A stretch of 64,000 nucleotides of DNA from an uncultured Sphingomonadaceae bacterium (lineage in GTDB: Bacteria > Pseudomonadota > Alphaproteobacteria > Sphingomonadales > Sphingomonadaceae): positions 806,001 through 870,000 of the forward strand of contig CANLQE010000001.1 of assembly GCA_947493215.1 (NCBI GenBank). Reading direction: 5' to 3'. Of the stretch, positions 52,871 through 63,121 are shown one piece after another (within the stretch, counting starts at the first letter, position 1; each line of letters begins with the position of its first letter). Under the pieces are notes generated by a model that worked only from the letters and a program-made list of their open reading frames with translations, did not search any database and was not told the DNA's origin. A program made the position numbers and the translations under genes.

Positions 52871-55660
52871 ATGGGACTAGAAGGTCAGGAATTTGCAGAT
52901 ACTTCCGAAAAGGAAGCAGGCCCGAGCTGGCAAAAGAAACATTGGCCGATTGATGACGCCGATGAACTGAACAGCGCGCTCGACCCCACGCAAATGGGCG
53001 TCGAGATCAAGGCTGCTGCTGCGAAATCCGGCAAGTCCATGTCGGATGCTGAAGTTGGCTTGGCGGCGGAGAAATCGATCCGCGCGATGATGTTGATTCG
53101 TACCTATCGGGTGCGCGGACATCTCGGTGCTAATCTTGATCCTTTGGGATTGTCCAAGCTGGAAGAGCCGGCTGATCTGACTCCTGAATTTCATGGCTTC
53201 AAGGCCGACGAGATGGACAAGCCGGTCTATCTTGGCGGCGTTTTGGGGTTTGAAACTGCATCCATCCGCGAAATTGAGGCCGTGCTCCGTGCCAATTATT
53301 GCGGCTCGGTTGGCCTTGAATATATGCATATCGCCGACACCGTGGAACGGCGTTTCCTGCAAGACCGGATGGAGGGCAAGGACGCCGAAATCCACTTCAC
53401 GCCCGAAGGCAAGAAGGCGATCCTCAACAAGGTGATTGAGGGCGAGGAATATGAGAATTTCCTCGGCAAAAAATATGTCGGGACCAAGCGCTTCGGTCTT
53501 GATGGTGGCGAATCCATGCTGCCAGCGCTGGAAAATATCATCAAAAATGGCGGGGCCGCTGGTGTACGTGATATTGTCTATGGCATGGCCCACCGCGGGC
53601 GTTTGAACATTCTCGCCAATGTGATGGCCAAGCCTTATAAAGTCATCTTCCACGAATTTCATGGTGGCTCTTCCAATCCCGATGATGTCGCGGGTTCGGG
53701 TGATGTTAAATATCATCTGGGTACATCTAGCGACCGCGAATTTGACGGCATTAGCGTGCATATGAGCCTCGTGCCCAATCCTTCGCATTTGGAAGCAGTT
53801 GATCCCGTGGTTCTCGGCAAGGTCCGCGCGCAACAAGTGGCGCGCGATGATCTGGAAAAGCATGATCAGGTGCTGCCTGTGCTGATCCACGGCGATGCCG
53901 CTTTTGCTGGCCAAGGCATTGTCTGGGAGTGCCTCGGCTTCTCTGGCATCCGCGGGTATAATACTGGCGGCTGTATCCATTTCGTGATCAACAACCAGAT
54001 CGGTTTCACAACCAGCCCGCAATTTGCGCGCTCTTCGCCTTATCCATCGGATGTCGCCAAAGGTGTTCAGGCACCGATATTCCATGTGAATGGCGATGAT
54101 CCCGAAGCAGTGACTTTCGCCTGTAAAATCGCGATTGAGTTCCGCCAGCGTTTTGGCCGCGATATTGTGATCGACATGTGGTGCTATCGCCGCTTTGGTC
54201 ACAATGAAGGCGATGAACCGAGCTTCACCCAACCGGTCATGTATGCCGCGATCAAAAAGCATCCCAAGGTCAGCAAGCTTTACGAAGCGCGGCTGATGGA
54301 AGAAGGCGTGATTGATGCTGACTGGGGCGCCAACACGCGTAAGGCATTTGCGGATCATCTGGAGGGCGAGTTTAAGGCCGCCGCTGATTATGAACCGGAC
54401 AAAGCCGACTGGTTTGGCGGCCGCTGGCAAGGGCTGCACGCGCCCGCTGACCCTGAAACCGCGCGGCGCAATGTCGAAACCGCGATTGATAAAAAACTAT
54501 TCGACAGCCTCGGCCGGACGCTGACCACCGTTCCTGAGGGCCACAAGATTCACAAGACCTTGGGCCGCGTTCTCGATGCTAAAGCCAAGATGTTTAAGTC
54601 CGGCGAAAATTTCGACTGGGCAACCGGTGAAGCGCTGGCCTACGGCTCGCTGGTATCCGAAGGCTATAATATTCGCCTGTCCGGTCAGGACAGTGGCCGC
54701 GGCACATTCAGCCAACGCCATGCCGTCTGGGTGGATCAGGAAACGGAAGAAAAATACGTGCCCTTGAGCACCGTGCCGCATGGCCGATTCGAAGTGCTCG
54801 ATAGCCCACTCTCTGAATATGGTGTGCTGGGTTTTGAATATGGTTATGCTGGCGCCGACCCGAAAACATTGGTGCTCTGGGAAGCGCAATTTGGTGATTT
54901 CGCTAATGGCGCGCAGATCATGATTGATCAGTTTATTGCTTCTGGCGAAGCCAAATGGCTGCGCGCCAATGGTCTCGTGATGCTGCTGCCCCATGGTTAT
55001 GAAGGGCAAGGGCCAGAGCATAGCTCAGCGCGGCTTGAACGGTTCCTGCAACTATGCGCGCAGGATAATATTCAGGTTGCCAATATCACGACACCGGCCA
55101 ATTATTTCCATGTCCTGCGTCGCCAAATGCTGCGCAGTTTCCGTAAGCCTTTGGTGATTATGACACCAAAATCATTGCTGCGTCACAAGTCGGCGGTGTC
55201 GAGCGCCGAGGAATTTCAGGGCGAGCATCATTTCATGCGGATCAAGTCGGACACCAATCCGCCCGCTGACAAGGATGTGAAGCGGCTGGTGCTCTGTTCG
55301 GGCAAGGTCGCCTATGATCTGATCGACGCGCGCGATGCGGCTAAGGATAGGAACACGGCAATTGTTCGGATTGAGCAGCTCTATCCGTTCCCGTCTGAAC
55401 CTTTGGTGGTTCGTTTGAAGCGAATGAAAAACCTTGAAACGCTCGTTTGGGCGCAGGAAGAGCCGTGCAACAATGGCAGCTGGCATTTTGTTCGGCCATA
55501 TCTGGAAGAATGTTTGGAGCAGGCCAAAGTCGGCGCGGCTGATCCGGTCTACGCCGGGCGCGTGGCCTCAGCTTCTCCGGCAACGGGGCTGGCGTCGCGG
55601 CATAAGGAGCAGCAGGCGCAACTTGTCGCTGAGGCTTTAGGGCATCCGGTAAAAAAGTGA
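52871..55660 (+). CDS. sucA: 2-oxoglutarate dehydrogenase E1 component
   Basis: A 929-residue ThDP-dependent subunit that decarboxylates 2-oxoglutarate. The N-terminal segment is DDADELNSALDPTQM; the ThDP and metal region follows GMAHRGRLNILANVMAKPYK and VHMSLVPNPSHLEAVDPVV, with GDAAFAGQGIVWECLGFSG. The C-terminal transketolase-like half has RGTFSQRHAVWVDQ and LLPHGYEGQGPEHSSARLERFLQ. AAGGA lies before the ATG. Length is normal (around 930-945). The 520-codon reverse ORF opposite it is a shadow. Confidence 0.96.
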   Translation: MGLEGQEFADTSEKEAGPSWQKKHWPIDDADELNSALDPTQMGVEIKAAAAKSGKSMSDAEVGLAAEKSIRAMMLIRTYRVRGHLGANLDPLGLSKLEEPADLTPEFHGFKADEMDKPVYLGGVLGFETASIREIEAVLRANYCGSVGLEYMHIADTVERRFLQDRMEGKDAEIHFTPEGKKAILNKVIEGEEYENFLGKKYVGTKRFGLDGGESMLPALENIIKNGGAAGVRDIVYGMAHRGRLNILANVMAKPYKVIFHEFHGGSSNPDDVAGSGDVKYHLGTSSDREFDGISVHMSLVPNPSHLEAVDPVVLGKVRAQQVARDDLEKHDQVLPVLIHGDAAFAGQGIVWECLGFSGIRGYNTGGCIHFVINNQIGFTTSPQFARSSPYPSDVAKGVQAPIFHVNGDDPEAVTFACKIAIEFRQRFGRDIVIDMWCYRRFGHNEGDEPSFTQPVMYAAIKKHPKVSKLYEARLMEEGVIDADWGANTRKAFADHLEGEFKAAADYEPDKADWFGGRWQGLHAPADPETARRNVETAIDKKLFDSLGRTLTTVPEGHKIHKTLGRVLDAKAKMFKSGENFDWATGEALAYGSLVSEGYNIRLSGQDSGRGTFSQRHAVWVDQETEEKYVPLSTVPHGRFEVLDSPLSEYGVLGFEYGYAGADPKTLVLWEAQFGDFANGAQIMIDQFIASGEAKWLRANGLVMLLPHGYEGQGPEHSSARLERFLQLCAQDNIQVANITTPANYFHVLRRQMLRSFRKPLVIMTPKSLLRHKSAVSSAEEFQGEHHFMRIKSDTNPPADKDVKRLVLCSGKVAYDLIDARDAAKDRNTAIVRIEQLYPFPSEPLVVRLKRMKNLETLVWAQEEPCNNGSWHFVRPYLEECLEQAKVGAADPVYAGRVASASPATGLASRHKEQQAQLVAEALGHPVKK

Positions 55661-55702
55661 TTATGTGCGGATAGATCCGCTGATGAAAGTGAGCATAAGA
55701 CT

Positions 55703-56929
55703 ATGGCAACAGATGTAAAAGTCCCGGTACTGGGCGAATCGATTACCGAAGCGACCTTAGGCGAATGGCTCAAGCAGCCCGGTGATACGGTTGCGGCGGA
55801 TGAACCCATTGCAAGTCTGGAAACCGACAAAGTGGCGCTGGAAGTACCGGCGCCCGAAGCGGGTACTTTGAGCGAGCATCTCGTCGCGGTGGGCGACACA
55901 GTAGAAGTCGGCGCGATCATCGCAAAGATCGAAGCGGGCAGTGGCGCGGCCGCATCAGCCGCGAAAGCCACCCCGGCTCCGGCAGCCGCTAAAGCAGCGC
56001 CGGTAGCAGATGCATCTTCCGTCACCCTTTCTCCAGCAGTCCGCCGTCTAGTGCTCGAACATGGCGTAGACCCCAGCAAGATTAAAGGTACCGGCAAAGA
56101 TGGCCGCCTGACCAAGGATGATGTCGAGCAATATGTGAAAAACGGCGCTCCGGCGCCACTGGTGGAAAAGGGCACGGCCAAGGGTGCTGAGATACAGGCC
56201 CCTGCCGCTGTTGCTGCAACCGGCGGTCGCAATGAAGAACGTGTGCGGATGACGCGTCTGCGCCAGACGGTCGCCAAACGTCTCAAAGAAGCGCAGGATA
56301 CAGCGGCGCTGCTAACAACCTTTAACGATGTCGACATGACCGCCGTGATGGAAACGCGCAGCAAATATAAAGAGCTGTTTGCGAAGAAACATGGCGTGAA
56401 ACTCGGCTTCATGGGCTTTTTTGCAAAAGCGGCCTGCCTCGCGCTGAAAGACGTTCCGTCGGTCAATGCGCAGATTGATGGCGATGAAATTGTCTATCAC
56501 GATTATGTCGATATCTCGGTTGCGGTGAGCGCGCCCAACGGCCTGGTTGTTCCCGTAATCCGCAATGCTGAAGCGATGAGCTTTGCCGACGTTGAGAACA
56601 CAATCGGCGATTTTGGCAAGCGCGCGAAAGACGGCACGCTGACGATGGCGGATATGAAAGGCGGCACCTTTACGATTTCAAACGGCGGCGTATTCGGTTC
56701 GCTGATGTCGACCCCGATTATCAACCCGCCGCAATCGGCTGTGCTGGGATTGCACCGGATTGAAAAACGACCCGTGGTCATGCCTGACGGATCGATTGCC
56801 GCCCGCCCGATGATGTATCTGGCCCTGAGCTACGATCACCGTTTGATTGATGGCCGTGAAGCGGTGACATTCCTCGTGCGGATCAAGGAAGCGATTGAAG
56901 ATCCGACACGGCTTTTGATTGATTTATAG
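55703..56929 (+). CDS. sucB: 2-oxoglutarate dehydrogenase E2 component (dihydrolipoyl succinyltransferase)
   Basis: A 408-residue acyltransferase. Domains in order: lipoyl domain with lipoylated K43 in [12 protein letters not shown], an Ala/Pro linker, the E1/E3-binding domain [20 protein letters not shown], and the catalytic domain starting at [16 protein letters not shown] and ending with [13 protein letters not shown], which holds the active-site His. A single lipoyl domain is usual for SucB. It lies 43 bases after sucA and about 100 bases before lpdA, the gap holding an inverted repeat. Confidence 0.96.
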   Translation: MATDVKVPVLGESITEATLGEWLKQPGDTVAADEPIASLETDKVALEVPAPEAGTLSEHLVAVGDTVEVGAIIAKIEAGSGAAASAAKATPAPAAAKAAPVADASSVTLSPAVRRLVLEHGVDPSKIKGTGKDGRLTKDDVEQYVKNGAPAPLVEKGTAKGAEIQAPAAVAATGGRNEERVRMTRLRQTVAKRLKEAQDTAALLTTFNDVDMTAVMETRSKYKELFAKKHGVKLGFMGFFAKAACLALKDVPSVNAQIDGDEIVYHDYVDISVAVSAPNGLVVPVIRNAEAMSFADVENTIGDFGKRAKDGTLTMADMKGGTFTISNGGVFGSLMSTPIINPPQSAVLGLHRIEKRPVVMPDGSIAARPMMYLALSYDHRLIDGREAVTFLVRIKEAIEDPTRLLIDL

Positions 56930-56946
56930 ATTGGTAAACACCCTCC

Positions 56947-57007
56947 GCTCATGCTGAGCTTGTCCAAGCATGGTGGCAGATGATCCTTCGACAGGCTCAG
57001 CATGAGC
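56947..57007. repeat. Inverted repeat between sucB and lpdA
   Basis: GCTCATGCTGAGCTTGTCCAAGCATG faces CCTTCGACAGGCTCAGCATGAGC over about 60 bases. The outer arms (GCTCATGCTGAGC) are perfectly complementary. The sequence CTTCGACAGGCTCAG is one I associate with dispersed palindromic repeats in sphingomonad genomes. Confidence 0.8.
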
Positions 57008-57031
57008 CGCGTTGGGAAGATGGAGTAAGAA

Positions 57032-58435
57032 ATGGCTACATTTGACTATGACGTTTTGGTAATCGGTTCCGGCCCTGGCGGTTATGTGGCCGCCATTCGT
57101 GCTGCGCAGCTGGGTTTGAAAACCGCTTGTGTGGAAAGCCGCGAGACATTGGGCGGGACCTGCCTCAATGTCGGTTGCATCCCGTCAAAGGCGATGCTGC
57201 ATGCGTCGGAACTTTATCATGAGGCGCATAGCGGCGCGCTTGAGAAATTCGGCATCAAGCTAACTGGCACGAAGCTCGATCTCAAACAAATGCACGCAGA
57301 AAAATCCAAGGCAGTTGAAGAACTGACCGGCGGAATCGCGTTTCTGTTCAAGAAGAACAAGGTCGAATGGCTCAAAGGGCGCGGCGCGTTTGAAAGCGCG
57401 AATAGCGTCAAAATTGGTGACAAGACCGTCACTGCCAAGAATATCATCATCGCCACCGGTTCGTCGGTCACCCCGCTACCCGGCGTGGACATTGATAACA
57501 GCAAGCATGTCGTCGTCGACAGCACCGGCGCGCTCGAACTGCCAAAAGTACCAAACCATATGGTCGTCATAGGCGGCGGTGTGATCGGGCTCGAACTCGG
57601 CAGCGTATGGTTGCGCCTCGGCGCGAAGGTTACGGTTGTGGAATATCTCGACCAGATCCTGCCCGGCATGGATGGGGATATCCGCAAGGACAGCGCGCGT
57701 ATCTTCAAGAAACAAGGCTTTGATATCAAGACCGGCACCAAGGTAACCGGCGTGACCGTCAAGGGCAAGAAAGCCACTCTGACAGTGGAGCCGGCCAAAG
57801 GCGGCGATGCCGAAACGATTGAGGCAGACGCGGTGCTGGTCGCTATTGGCCGTAGGCCCAATATTGATGGTCTCGCGCTCGACAAAGCGGGCCTTGCCAC
57901 CAATGATCGCGGGCAGATTGAAGTCGGTCATGATTTCCAGACAGCGGTAAAAGGCGTTTACGCGATTGGCGATGTCACCCCCGGCCCGATGCTCGCTCAC
58001 AAAGCCGAAGATGAGGGCATAGCCGCGGCAGAATTTGTTGCCGGTCAGCAAGGCATTGTGAACCACGACCTGATTCCCGGCGTGGTCTATACCTATCCGG
58101 AAATTGCCAGCATTGGTAAGACCGAGGAAGAGGTCAAGGAAAGCGGCGTCGCCTATAAAGTCGGCAAATTCCCGTTTGCGGGTAACAGCCGGGCGAAGAC
58201 CAACCGCGATACCGATGGCTATGTGAAGGTGATTGCGGACGCAGAAACTGACCGCGTGCTCGGCGCGCATATCATTTCATCGCTAGCCGGAACGCTGATC
58301 GCACAAGTCACACAGGCGATGGAATTTGGCACGACCAGCGAAGATATTGCCTATACCTGCCACGCCCATCCCACACACAGTGAAGCGATCAAGGAAGCGG
58401 CGATGGCGGTGCAGGGCAAGCCGATCCATATGTGA
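57032..58435 (+). CDS. lpdA: Dihydrolipoyl dehydrogenase (E3)
   Basis: A 467-residue flavoprotein that reoxidises dihydrolipoamide for 2-oxoglutarate dehydrogenase and related complexes. FAD-binding VIGSGPGGYVAAIRAAQ, the redox disulfide GGTC44LNVGC49IPSK, NAD-binding VVIGGGVIGLELGSVW, and the C-terminal catalytic His-Glu dyad in HAHPTHSEAIKEAA are all present. AGTAAG lies before the ATG. It is in the same direction as sucB, separated by the inverted repeat, so it may be partly uncoupled from the operon. Confidence 0.96.
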   Translation: MATFDYDVLVIGSGPGGYVAAIRAAQLGLKTACVESRETLGGTCLNVGCIPSKAMLHASELYHEAHSGALEKFGIKLTGTKLDLKQMHAEKSKAVEELTGGIAFLFKKNKVEWLKGRGAFESANSVKIGDKTVTAKNIIIATGSSVTPLPGVDIDNSKHVVVDSTGALELPKVPNHMVVIGGGVIGLELGSVWLRLGAKVTVVEYLDQILPGMDGDIRKDSARIFKKQGFDIKTGTKVTGVTVKGKKATLTVEPAKGGDAETIEADAVLVAIGRRPNIDGLALDKAGLATNDRGQIEVGHDFQTAVKGVYAIGDVTPGPMLAHKAEDEGIAAAEFVAGQQGIVNHDLIPGVVYTYPEIASIGKTEEEVKESGVAYKVGKFPFAGNSRAKTNRDTDGYVKVIADAETDRVLGAHIISSLAGTLIAQVTQAMEFGTTSEDIAYTCHAHPTHSEAIKEAAMAVQGKPIHM

Positions 58436-58519
58436 AGCGTGACCCTCTGAAGAGAGGAACATGACTTTACATGTCACCGGATATAGCCTTTCCCTGATAG
58501 GCACAAAGAGAGATGAACT

Positions 58520-59851
58520 ATGACAGCTGCATCCCTGACTGGAGAATCCACCGCAATTAAATTGGCCGCCGAAATCGCCGCCGGTAAATTGACATCGGTT
58601 GAAGCCACGGAAGCAGCAATCTCGCGCATTGAACAATTAGATGAGGCGATCAACGCTGTGGTAGTGCGCGATTTTGACAGGGCGCGGCAACAGGCGCGGG
58701 ATGCCGATGCGCGGCTGGCAAAGGGTGAAGAAGCGCCATTGTTGGGCGTGCCGATGACGGTGAAGGAAAGCTTCAATATTGCAGGCTTACCCACGACATG
58801 GGGCATTGAAAGCGCGGCGGGTAACATCGTTCACGAAGACGCCGCCTTGGTGAAACGCCTCAAGCAAGCGGGCGCAGTCATCCTTGGCAAGACCAATATT
58901 CCGCCGATGCTTGCTGATACATTTTCCGAAAACCCAATTTATGGCCGGACCAACAACCCGCATGATCATGGACATTCACCCGGGGGCTCCTCTGGCGGGG
59001 CCGCTGCGGCGGTGGCGAGCGGAATGGTGGCGTTGGAATATGGCAGCGACATTGGCGGGTCGATTCGGGTACCGGCACATTATTGCGGTATCTGGGGCCA
59101 TAAGCCGACTTATGGCGTGATCAGCATGGAAGGCCATTTTATGCCGGGACCGGAAGAAGGCGCTTCTCGCCCCCTATCGGTAGTCGGCCCGTTGGCGCGC
59201 TGTGCCGATGATCTTGAGCTTCTGCTGGATATCACGCTGGATCGACCGCTGGCTAAAGATACGATCCTTATCAAGGACGCACATATTTTGCTTTTTACCG
59301 ATCATCCTTCGGCGATGACCGACGACAGTCTGTGCAACCTGATGGAACATACTGGCGCTCTATTGGAGGAGACAGGGGCCCGGGTTTCTCGATCTACTGA
59401 TCTTCTGCCCGATCTGGTGCAGCAGCATCGTGACTATTTGCATATGCTCAACGCAGTCATGAACGCTGGTATGCCTCGTCCTGATGGAACGGAAGTAACA
59501 GCGCAGGACTGGTTCGTGCTGTTGGATGCTCAGGCCCAAAACCAACGGCGCTGGCGTTCGGTTTTTGAAGAATTTGATTTTATTCTGGCACCGCCATCCA
59601 GCACCGCGGCCTTTCCGCATGATACGACACCGATGAAAGACCGCAGAATAATGATCAATGGTGAGGATCATGCCGCTGCCAAGCAGCTTGCTTGGGCCGG
59701 ATTAGTCACGTTTCCGGGTCTTCCTTCAACGGTTCTGCCTATTGGAATGGTGCGCAATCTGCCGGTGGGCATGCAGGTTATCACGGACCGGTATCAAGAC
59801 TATAAAGCGATCGATGGTGCGCGGCAGATCGATGCGTTATTGGGCGTCTGA
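58520..59851 (+). CDS. Amidase-signature family hydrolase
   Basis: A 443-residue amidase. The Ser-cisSer-Lys triad is seen: the Lys in GVPMTVKESFN and the serines in HSPGGSSGGAAAAVASGMVAL, with SDIGGSIRVPAHYCGIWGHKP downstream as the family block. It lacks the GatA-specific context (no gatB/C) and the substrate is likely a small amide. An AGAGAG precedes the ATG. It is 85 bases after lpdA and may be a separate transcription unit. Confidence 0.88.
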   Translation: MTAASLTGESTAIKLAAEIAAGKLTSVEATEAAISRIEQLDEAINAVVVRDFDRARQQARDADARLAKGEEAPLLGVPMTVKESFNIAGLPTTWGIESAAGNIVHEDAALVKRLKQAGAVILGKTNIPPMLADTFSENPIYGRTNNPHDHGHSPGGSSGGAAAAVASGMVALEYGSDIGGSIRVPAHYCGIWGHKPTYGVISMEGHFMPGPEEGASRPLSVVGPLARCADDLELLLDITLDRPLAKDTILIKDAHILLFTDHPSAMTDDSLCNLMEHTGALLEETGARVSRSTDLLPDLVQQHRDYLHMLNAVMNAGMPRPDGTEVTAQDWFVLLDAQAQNQRRWRSVFEEFDFILAPPSSTAAFPHDTTPMKDRRIMINGEDHAAAKQLAWAGLVTFPGLPSTVLPIGMVRNLPVGMQVITDRYQDYKAIDGARQIDALLGV

Positions 59852-59873
59852 AACTTTGTGATGGAGGTTGGTG

Positions 59874-60560
59874 ATGGCCGTTAATCACAGGAGTTTTCTC
59901 AGATGGCATGTCTGGCTTGGCTGGCTGATCGGGGTACCATTGATAATTTGGACAACCTCTGGTTTGCTCATGGTCGCGCAGCCGATTGAACAGGTGCGCG
60001 GCAATCATTTGCGCAGCGAGCAACCTGCGCTCGATCCCATAATCGTGGTGGCACCGATGTTGGAAGGACGGCAAGCCAAAAGTCTAAGCTTGCAGCAAAA
60101 TACACTGGGGCCGTTCTGGGTTATCACCTATGCTGATGGCGGTAAAAGGCGCGCCGATGCCGCGACGGGTGAGCTGTTGCCATCGATCGCTGCTGCTGAT
60201 GCAAGCGCCATAGCTATAGCCGCGCGTGCTGGTAACGCAGCGATAGAGTCGGTCGAGAAATTCGCCGTCGACAGCGCGCCTTTGGATTTGCGTCGAGATC
60301 GTCCGTCGTGGCGGGTGGCTTTCGAAGATGATGCGCGCTTCTATATTGACGCTGACACCGGGGAGTTGCTTGCGGTCCGGACTAAATTCTGGCGTGTTTT
60401 TGATTTCATGTGGGGCCTGCACATCATGGATTTGCAAACTCGTGAGGATAGCAATCATCCGATCCTGATCGGGTCTGCAGCGCTTGCATTGTTCGGTTCG
60501 ATACTGGGCTTTGTGATGCTATTCACCCGCAGCCGCCGAGATAGCAGGAAAGGCGAATGA
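59874..60560 (+). CDS. PepSY-domain membrane protein
   Basis: About 228 residues. GGAGG at 59863 has seven-base spacing to the ATG at 59874, so I use this over the track's TTG at 59868. A first helix WHVWLGWLIGVPLIIWTTSG, a periplasmic PepSY-like region (RPSWRVAFEDDARFYIDADT) and a C-terminal helix ALALFGSILGFVMLF are seen. The first-helix pattern HxWLGW with W..SGLL is that of PepSY-associated TM reductase-like proteins. Function unknown. It overlaps the next gene by four bases (ATGA). Confidence 0.82.
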   Translation: MAVNHRSFLRWHVWLGWLIGVPLIIWTTSGLLMVAQPIEQVRGNHLRSEQPALDPIIVVAPMLEGRQAKSLSLQQNTLGPFWVITYADGGKRRADAATGELLPSIAAADASAIAIAARAGNAAIESVEKFAVDSAPLDLRRDRPSWRVAFEDDARFYIDADTGELLAVRTKFWRVFDFMWGLHIMDLQTREDSNHPILIGSAALALFGSILGFVMLFTRSRRDSRKGE

Positions 60561-61189
60561 ACAGCGCGATCCTCTATAATGCTTTGGGCTGGCTCGACCT
60601 CTTCGGTATCGCGGTGTTCGCTGTATCGGGAGCGTTAATGGCGGCCCGCAATGGGCAGACCCTCGTAACCTTTGCTTTTTTCGCGCTGGTCACCGGTGTG
60701 GGTGGCGGGACAGTGCGTGATCTACTCATTGGAGCGCCGGTTTTCTGGGTGCAGGATAGCCGCGTGCCTATCCTGTGTCTCGGGATCGCGCTTATCATCT
60801 GGATCACGCCCGTGCGGATTTGGAAAGCCGGTGCGGTGGATTGGTTCGATGCCATTGGGCTCGCGGCCTATTCGGTGTTTGGAGCGGCCAAAGCAATGCA
60901 GCTGGGGATTGACCCTGTACCCGCGGCGATCATGGGCATTATCACGGCCAGCGTCGGCGGTGTGATCCGCGATCTGATTGCCGGTGAACCCTCAATCATC
61001 ATCCGGCCAGAGCTATACGTAACCGCTGGCGCTTTATCCGCCTTTGCCTTTGTCGGACTTGCCCAGACCGGCATGCCCGGCATAGCCGCTGCGCTTATTG
61101 CTTTTGTCGCCGGTTTTGCCTTACGCGCCGTGGCGATTGTAAAAGGGCTTTCGCTGCCTTCCTATCGCGGCGCAGAGGAAAGCGAATAG
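60557..61189 (+). CDS. TRIC-type cation channel family protein (YadS/UPF0126)
   Basis: A 210-residue membrane protein with seven helices built from two copies of a three-helix unit. Each copy has the glycine-rich signature: TGVGGGTVRDLLIGAPVFW and ASVGGVIRDLIAGEPSIII. This is the bacterial TRIC (YadS-like) family, homotrimeric cation channels in structures. It is coupled to the PepSY gene and its 3' end overlaps sppA by 28 bases on the opposite strand. Confidence 0.9.
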   Translation: MNSAILYNALGWLDLFGIAVFAVSGALMAARNGQTLVTFAFFALVTGVGGGTVRDLLIGAPVFWVQDSRVPILCLGIALIIWITPVRIWKAGAVDWFDAIGLAAYSVFGAAKAMQLGIDPVPAAIMGIITASVGGVIRDLIAGEPSIIIRPELYVTAGALSAFAFVGLAQTGMPGIAAALIAFVAGFALRAVAIVKGLSLPSYRGAEESE

Positions 61190-63048
61190 CTTCTCAGAAG
61201 ATCGAAAAGATCGGGCGTATTGGCGTTTAATCGTGGACTAGTGCCTCCACATTCCAGACACAAAGCCTGAACATCTTCCCGCGCCATCAGCCCGCGAGCG
61301 GTATGCAGTGCATCGGCAAAGGTCGCTTTTTGCTGACGTGCAACCCAACCGACCATGCCGGTCACTGGCGCTGCTTCGGCTTTTGCGAAAGGCAGTCCTC
61401 CTATAGGCAGCCACTTGAATGTGGGTGTCGCTTCGAGATATTTTGCGTGATAGGACCCTTCTTCCAGACCCGCGCGTTTGGCCGCTTCTGCCAGCGCTTC
61501 TGTCATACCGCCAAAACTATCGACGAGTCCCAGTTGGCGGGCGGTACCGCCGTCCCAGACGCGACCTTGGCCGATAGTATCGACCTCCGCATTGGTTTTG
61601 CCGCGCGCTTTCCCAACCAGACTTAAAAAGTCCTCATAGCTATGCTCGACGCCAGATTGCAGCACGGTGCTTAGGTCTTCGCTGAACCCGCCAACAAAAT
61701 CCGGTTCGCCAGATAAAGGCGTGGTCTGGACGCCATCAGCGGTCACGCCCCATTTGCCCAAGGCTTTTTCAAAACTGGGCAAGACAGCGAACACGCCGAT
61801 AGAGCCGGTAATCGTATCTGGTTCGGCCATAATATGATCACCCGCAGCCGCTATCCAATAGCCGCCGCTGGCTGCTACATCGCCCATGGAAATGACGATC
61901 GGAATGTCGGCTTTTTTAATATCAGCCAGTGCCAACCGGATTTCCTCGCTGGCAAAGGCGGAGCCGCCCGGAGAATCAACCCGGACTACCAGCGCCTTGA
62001 TCTCTTTTTCTTCGAGCGCCTTGTAAATTTGCTCTGCAATCCGGCCGCTCGCAGCAATGCCAGGGCCTGCTTTACCGCTTACGATTTCCCCGGCCACGGT
62101 GATCACACCAATAGCGTCACCGTTCGTACTGGCGGGATTGGCGGCGACGAAATCATCATAACCGATGCTTTTGAAACTGTCCGGTGACGGGGTCGTATCC
62201 TCGCCTACCTTTCTTGCGACAAAGCGGCCAAAGGCAACCCGATCGCCAATTTTATCAACCAGCTTTTGCTCGGTCGCGATCTTGGCATAATCGCCGCCTG
62301 CAGTTTGGATGAAACTAGCCGGATCATCGGCATAAGGTTTAACAATCGCCTGTGGCCGCGCCTTTTTGACTTCGGTCAGCCAGCTGTCCCAGAGCACAGA
62401 ATAGAGCGCTGCTGATGCTTCTTTGGATTCGGGCGATTGATCTGCGCGCATGTAGGGCTCGACGGCGCTTTTGTATGTTCCGACGCGATAAATATGCGCG
62501 GTGATGCCAAGCTCGTCGATCAAGTTCTTGTAGTAAAGTCTGTTACCACCGGGCCCGGCAAAAACGATACCGCCCATCGGGTCCATCCAGATTTCATCGG
62601 CATAGGCGGCCAGTTGATAGCTGTCGTCGCTATAGAAATTGGCAAATGCGTATATTGGCTTGTCGGTCTTTTTTACGCGGTCCAGCGCATCACCGACAGC
62701 ATTGAGGCTGGTTTGACCGCCGCCCAGGAAGGTGCTGAGATCAAGGACGACGGCTTTTACCCGATCATCTTCGGCGGCAGCGTCAATGGCGCGGACCACG
62801 TCGCGCAGCCGATATTCGCGCATGACATCTTCGCTCGCGGTAAAAAACGCGGTGATATCTTGCTGCGCCGGTTCTTCGACAATCGCGCCGTTAAAGTTCA
62901 GAAACAGCGCGCCGTCGCTTATTGCCGCAACATTGGGACGAGCGGATAAAGCGGCATAAAGGGCGGCAAAAAATAGCAACATGGCGATCAGCACAAGGCC
63001 GTCTTTAATCGCTACCAGAAATTTCCAAGCTCCGCGGGCAAATTGCAT
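61162..63048 (-). CDS. sppA: Signal peptide peptidase SppA, 67-kDa type
   Basis: About 628 residues. An N-terminal anchor (IKDGLVLIAMLLFFAALYAA) is followed by two S49 protease domains in tandem. The first carries the catalytic Lys in VGTYKSAVEPYMR, and the second carries the Ser in VRVDSPGGSAFASEEI, as in E. coli SppA, so the active site forms between halves. It degrades cleaved signal peptides in the inner membrane. GGAGA lies about ten bases before the ATG at 63048 and almost on top of 63057, so I favour 63048; the track start is 63081. Confidence 0.92.
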   Translation of the reverse strand: MQFARGAWKFLVAIKDGLVLIAMLLFFAALYAALSARPNVAAISDGALFLNFNGAIVEEPAQQDITAFFTASEDVMREYRLRDVVRAIDAAAEDDRVKAVVLDLSTFLGGGQTSLNAVGDALDRVKKTDKPIYAFANFYSDDSYQLAAYADEIWMDPMGGIVFAGPGGNRLYYKNLIDELGITAHIYRVGTYKSAVEPYMRADQSPESKEASAALYSVLWDSWLTEVKKARPQAIVKPYADDPASFIQTAGGDYAKIATEQKLVDKIGDRVAFGRFVARKVGEDTTPSPDSFKSIGYDDFVAANPASTNGDAIGVITVAGEIVSGKAGPGIAASGRIAEQIYKALEEKEIKALVVRVDSPGGSAFASEEIRLALADIKKADIPIVISMGDVAASGGYWIAAAGDHIMAEPDTITGSIGVFAVLPSFEKALGKWGVTADGVQTTPLSGEPDFVGGFSEDLSTVLQSGVEHSYEDFLSLVGKARGKTNAEVDTIGQGRVWDGGTARQLGLVDSFGGMTEALAEAAKRAGLEEGSYHAKYLEATPTFKWLPIGGLPFAKAEAAPVTGMVGWVARQQKATFADALHTARGLMAREDVQALCLECGGTSPRLNANTPDLFDLLRSYSLSSAPR

Positions 63049-63121
63049 TGTCGTCATTCTCCAAAAAAGGCGGCGTATCATCGCTGACCGCCGCCTTTAA
63101 TATGGTTATGATGGCCGGAAA

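Noticed and set aside
52877-54439. 520-codon minus-strand ORF opposite sucA
   Set aside because: Long only because of the codon bias of sucA on the other strand; no family motifs.
55549-56466. 305-codon minus-strand ORF opposite sucB
   Set aside because: Ser/Ala-rich shadow of the sucB linker and catalytic domain.
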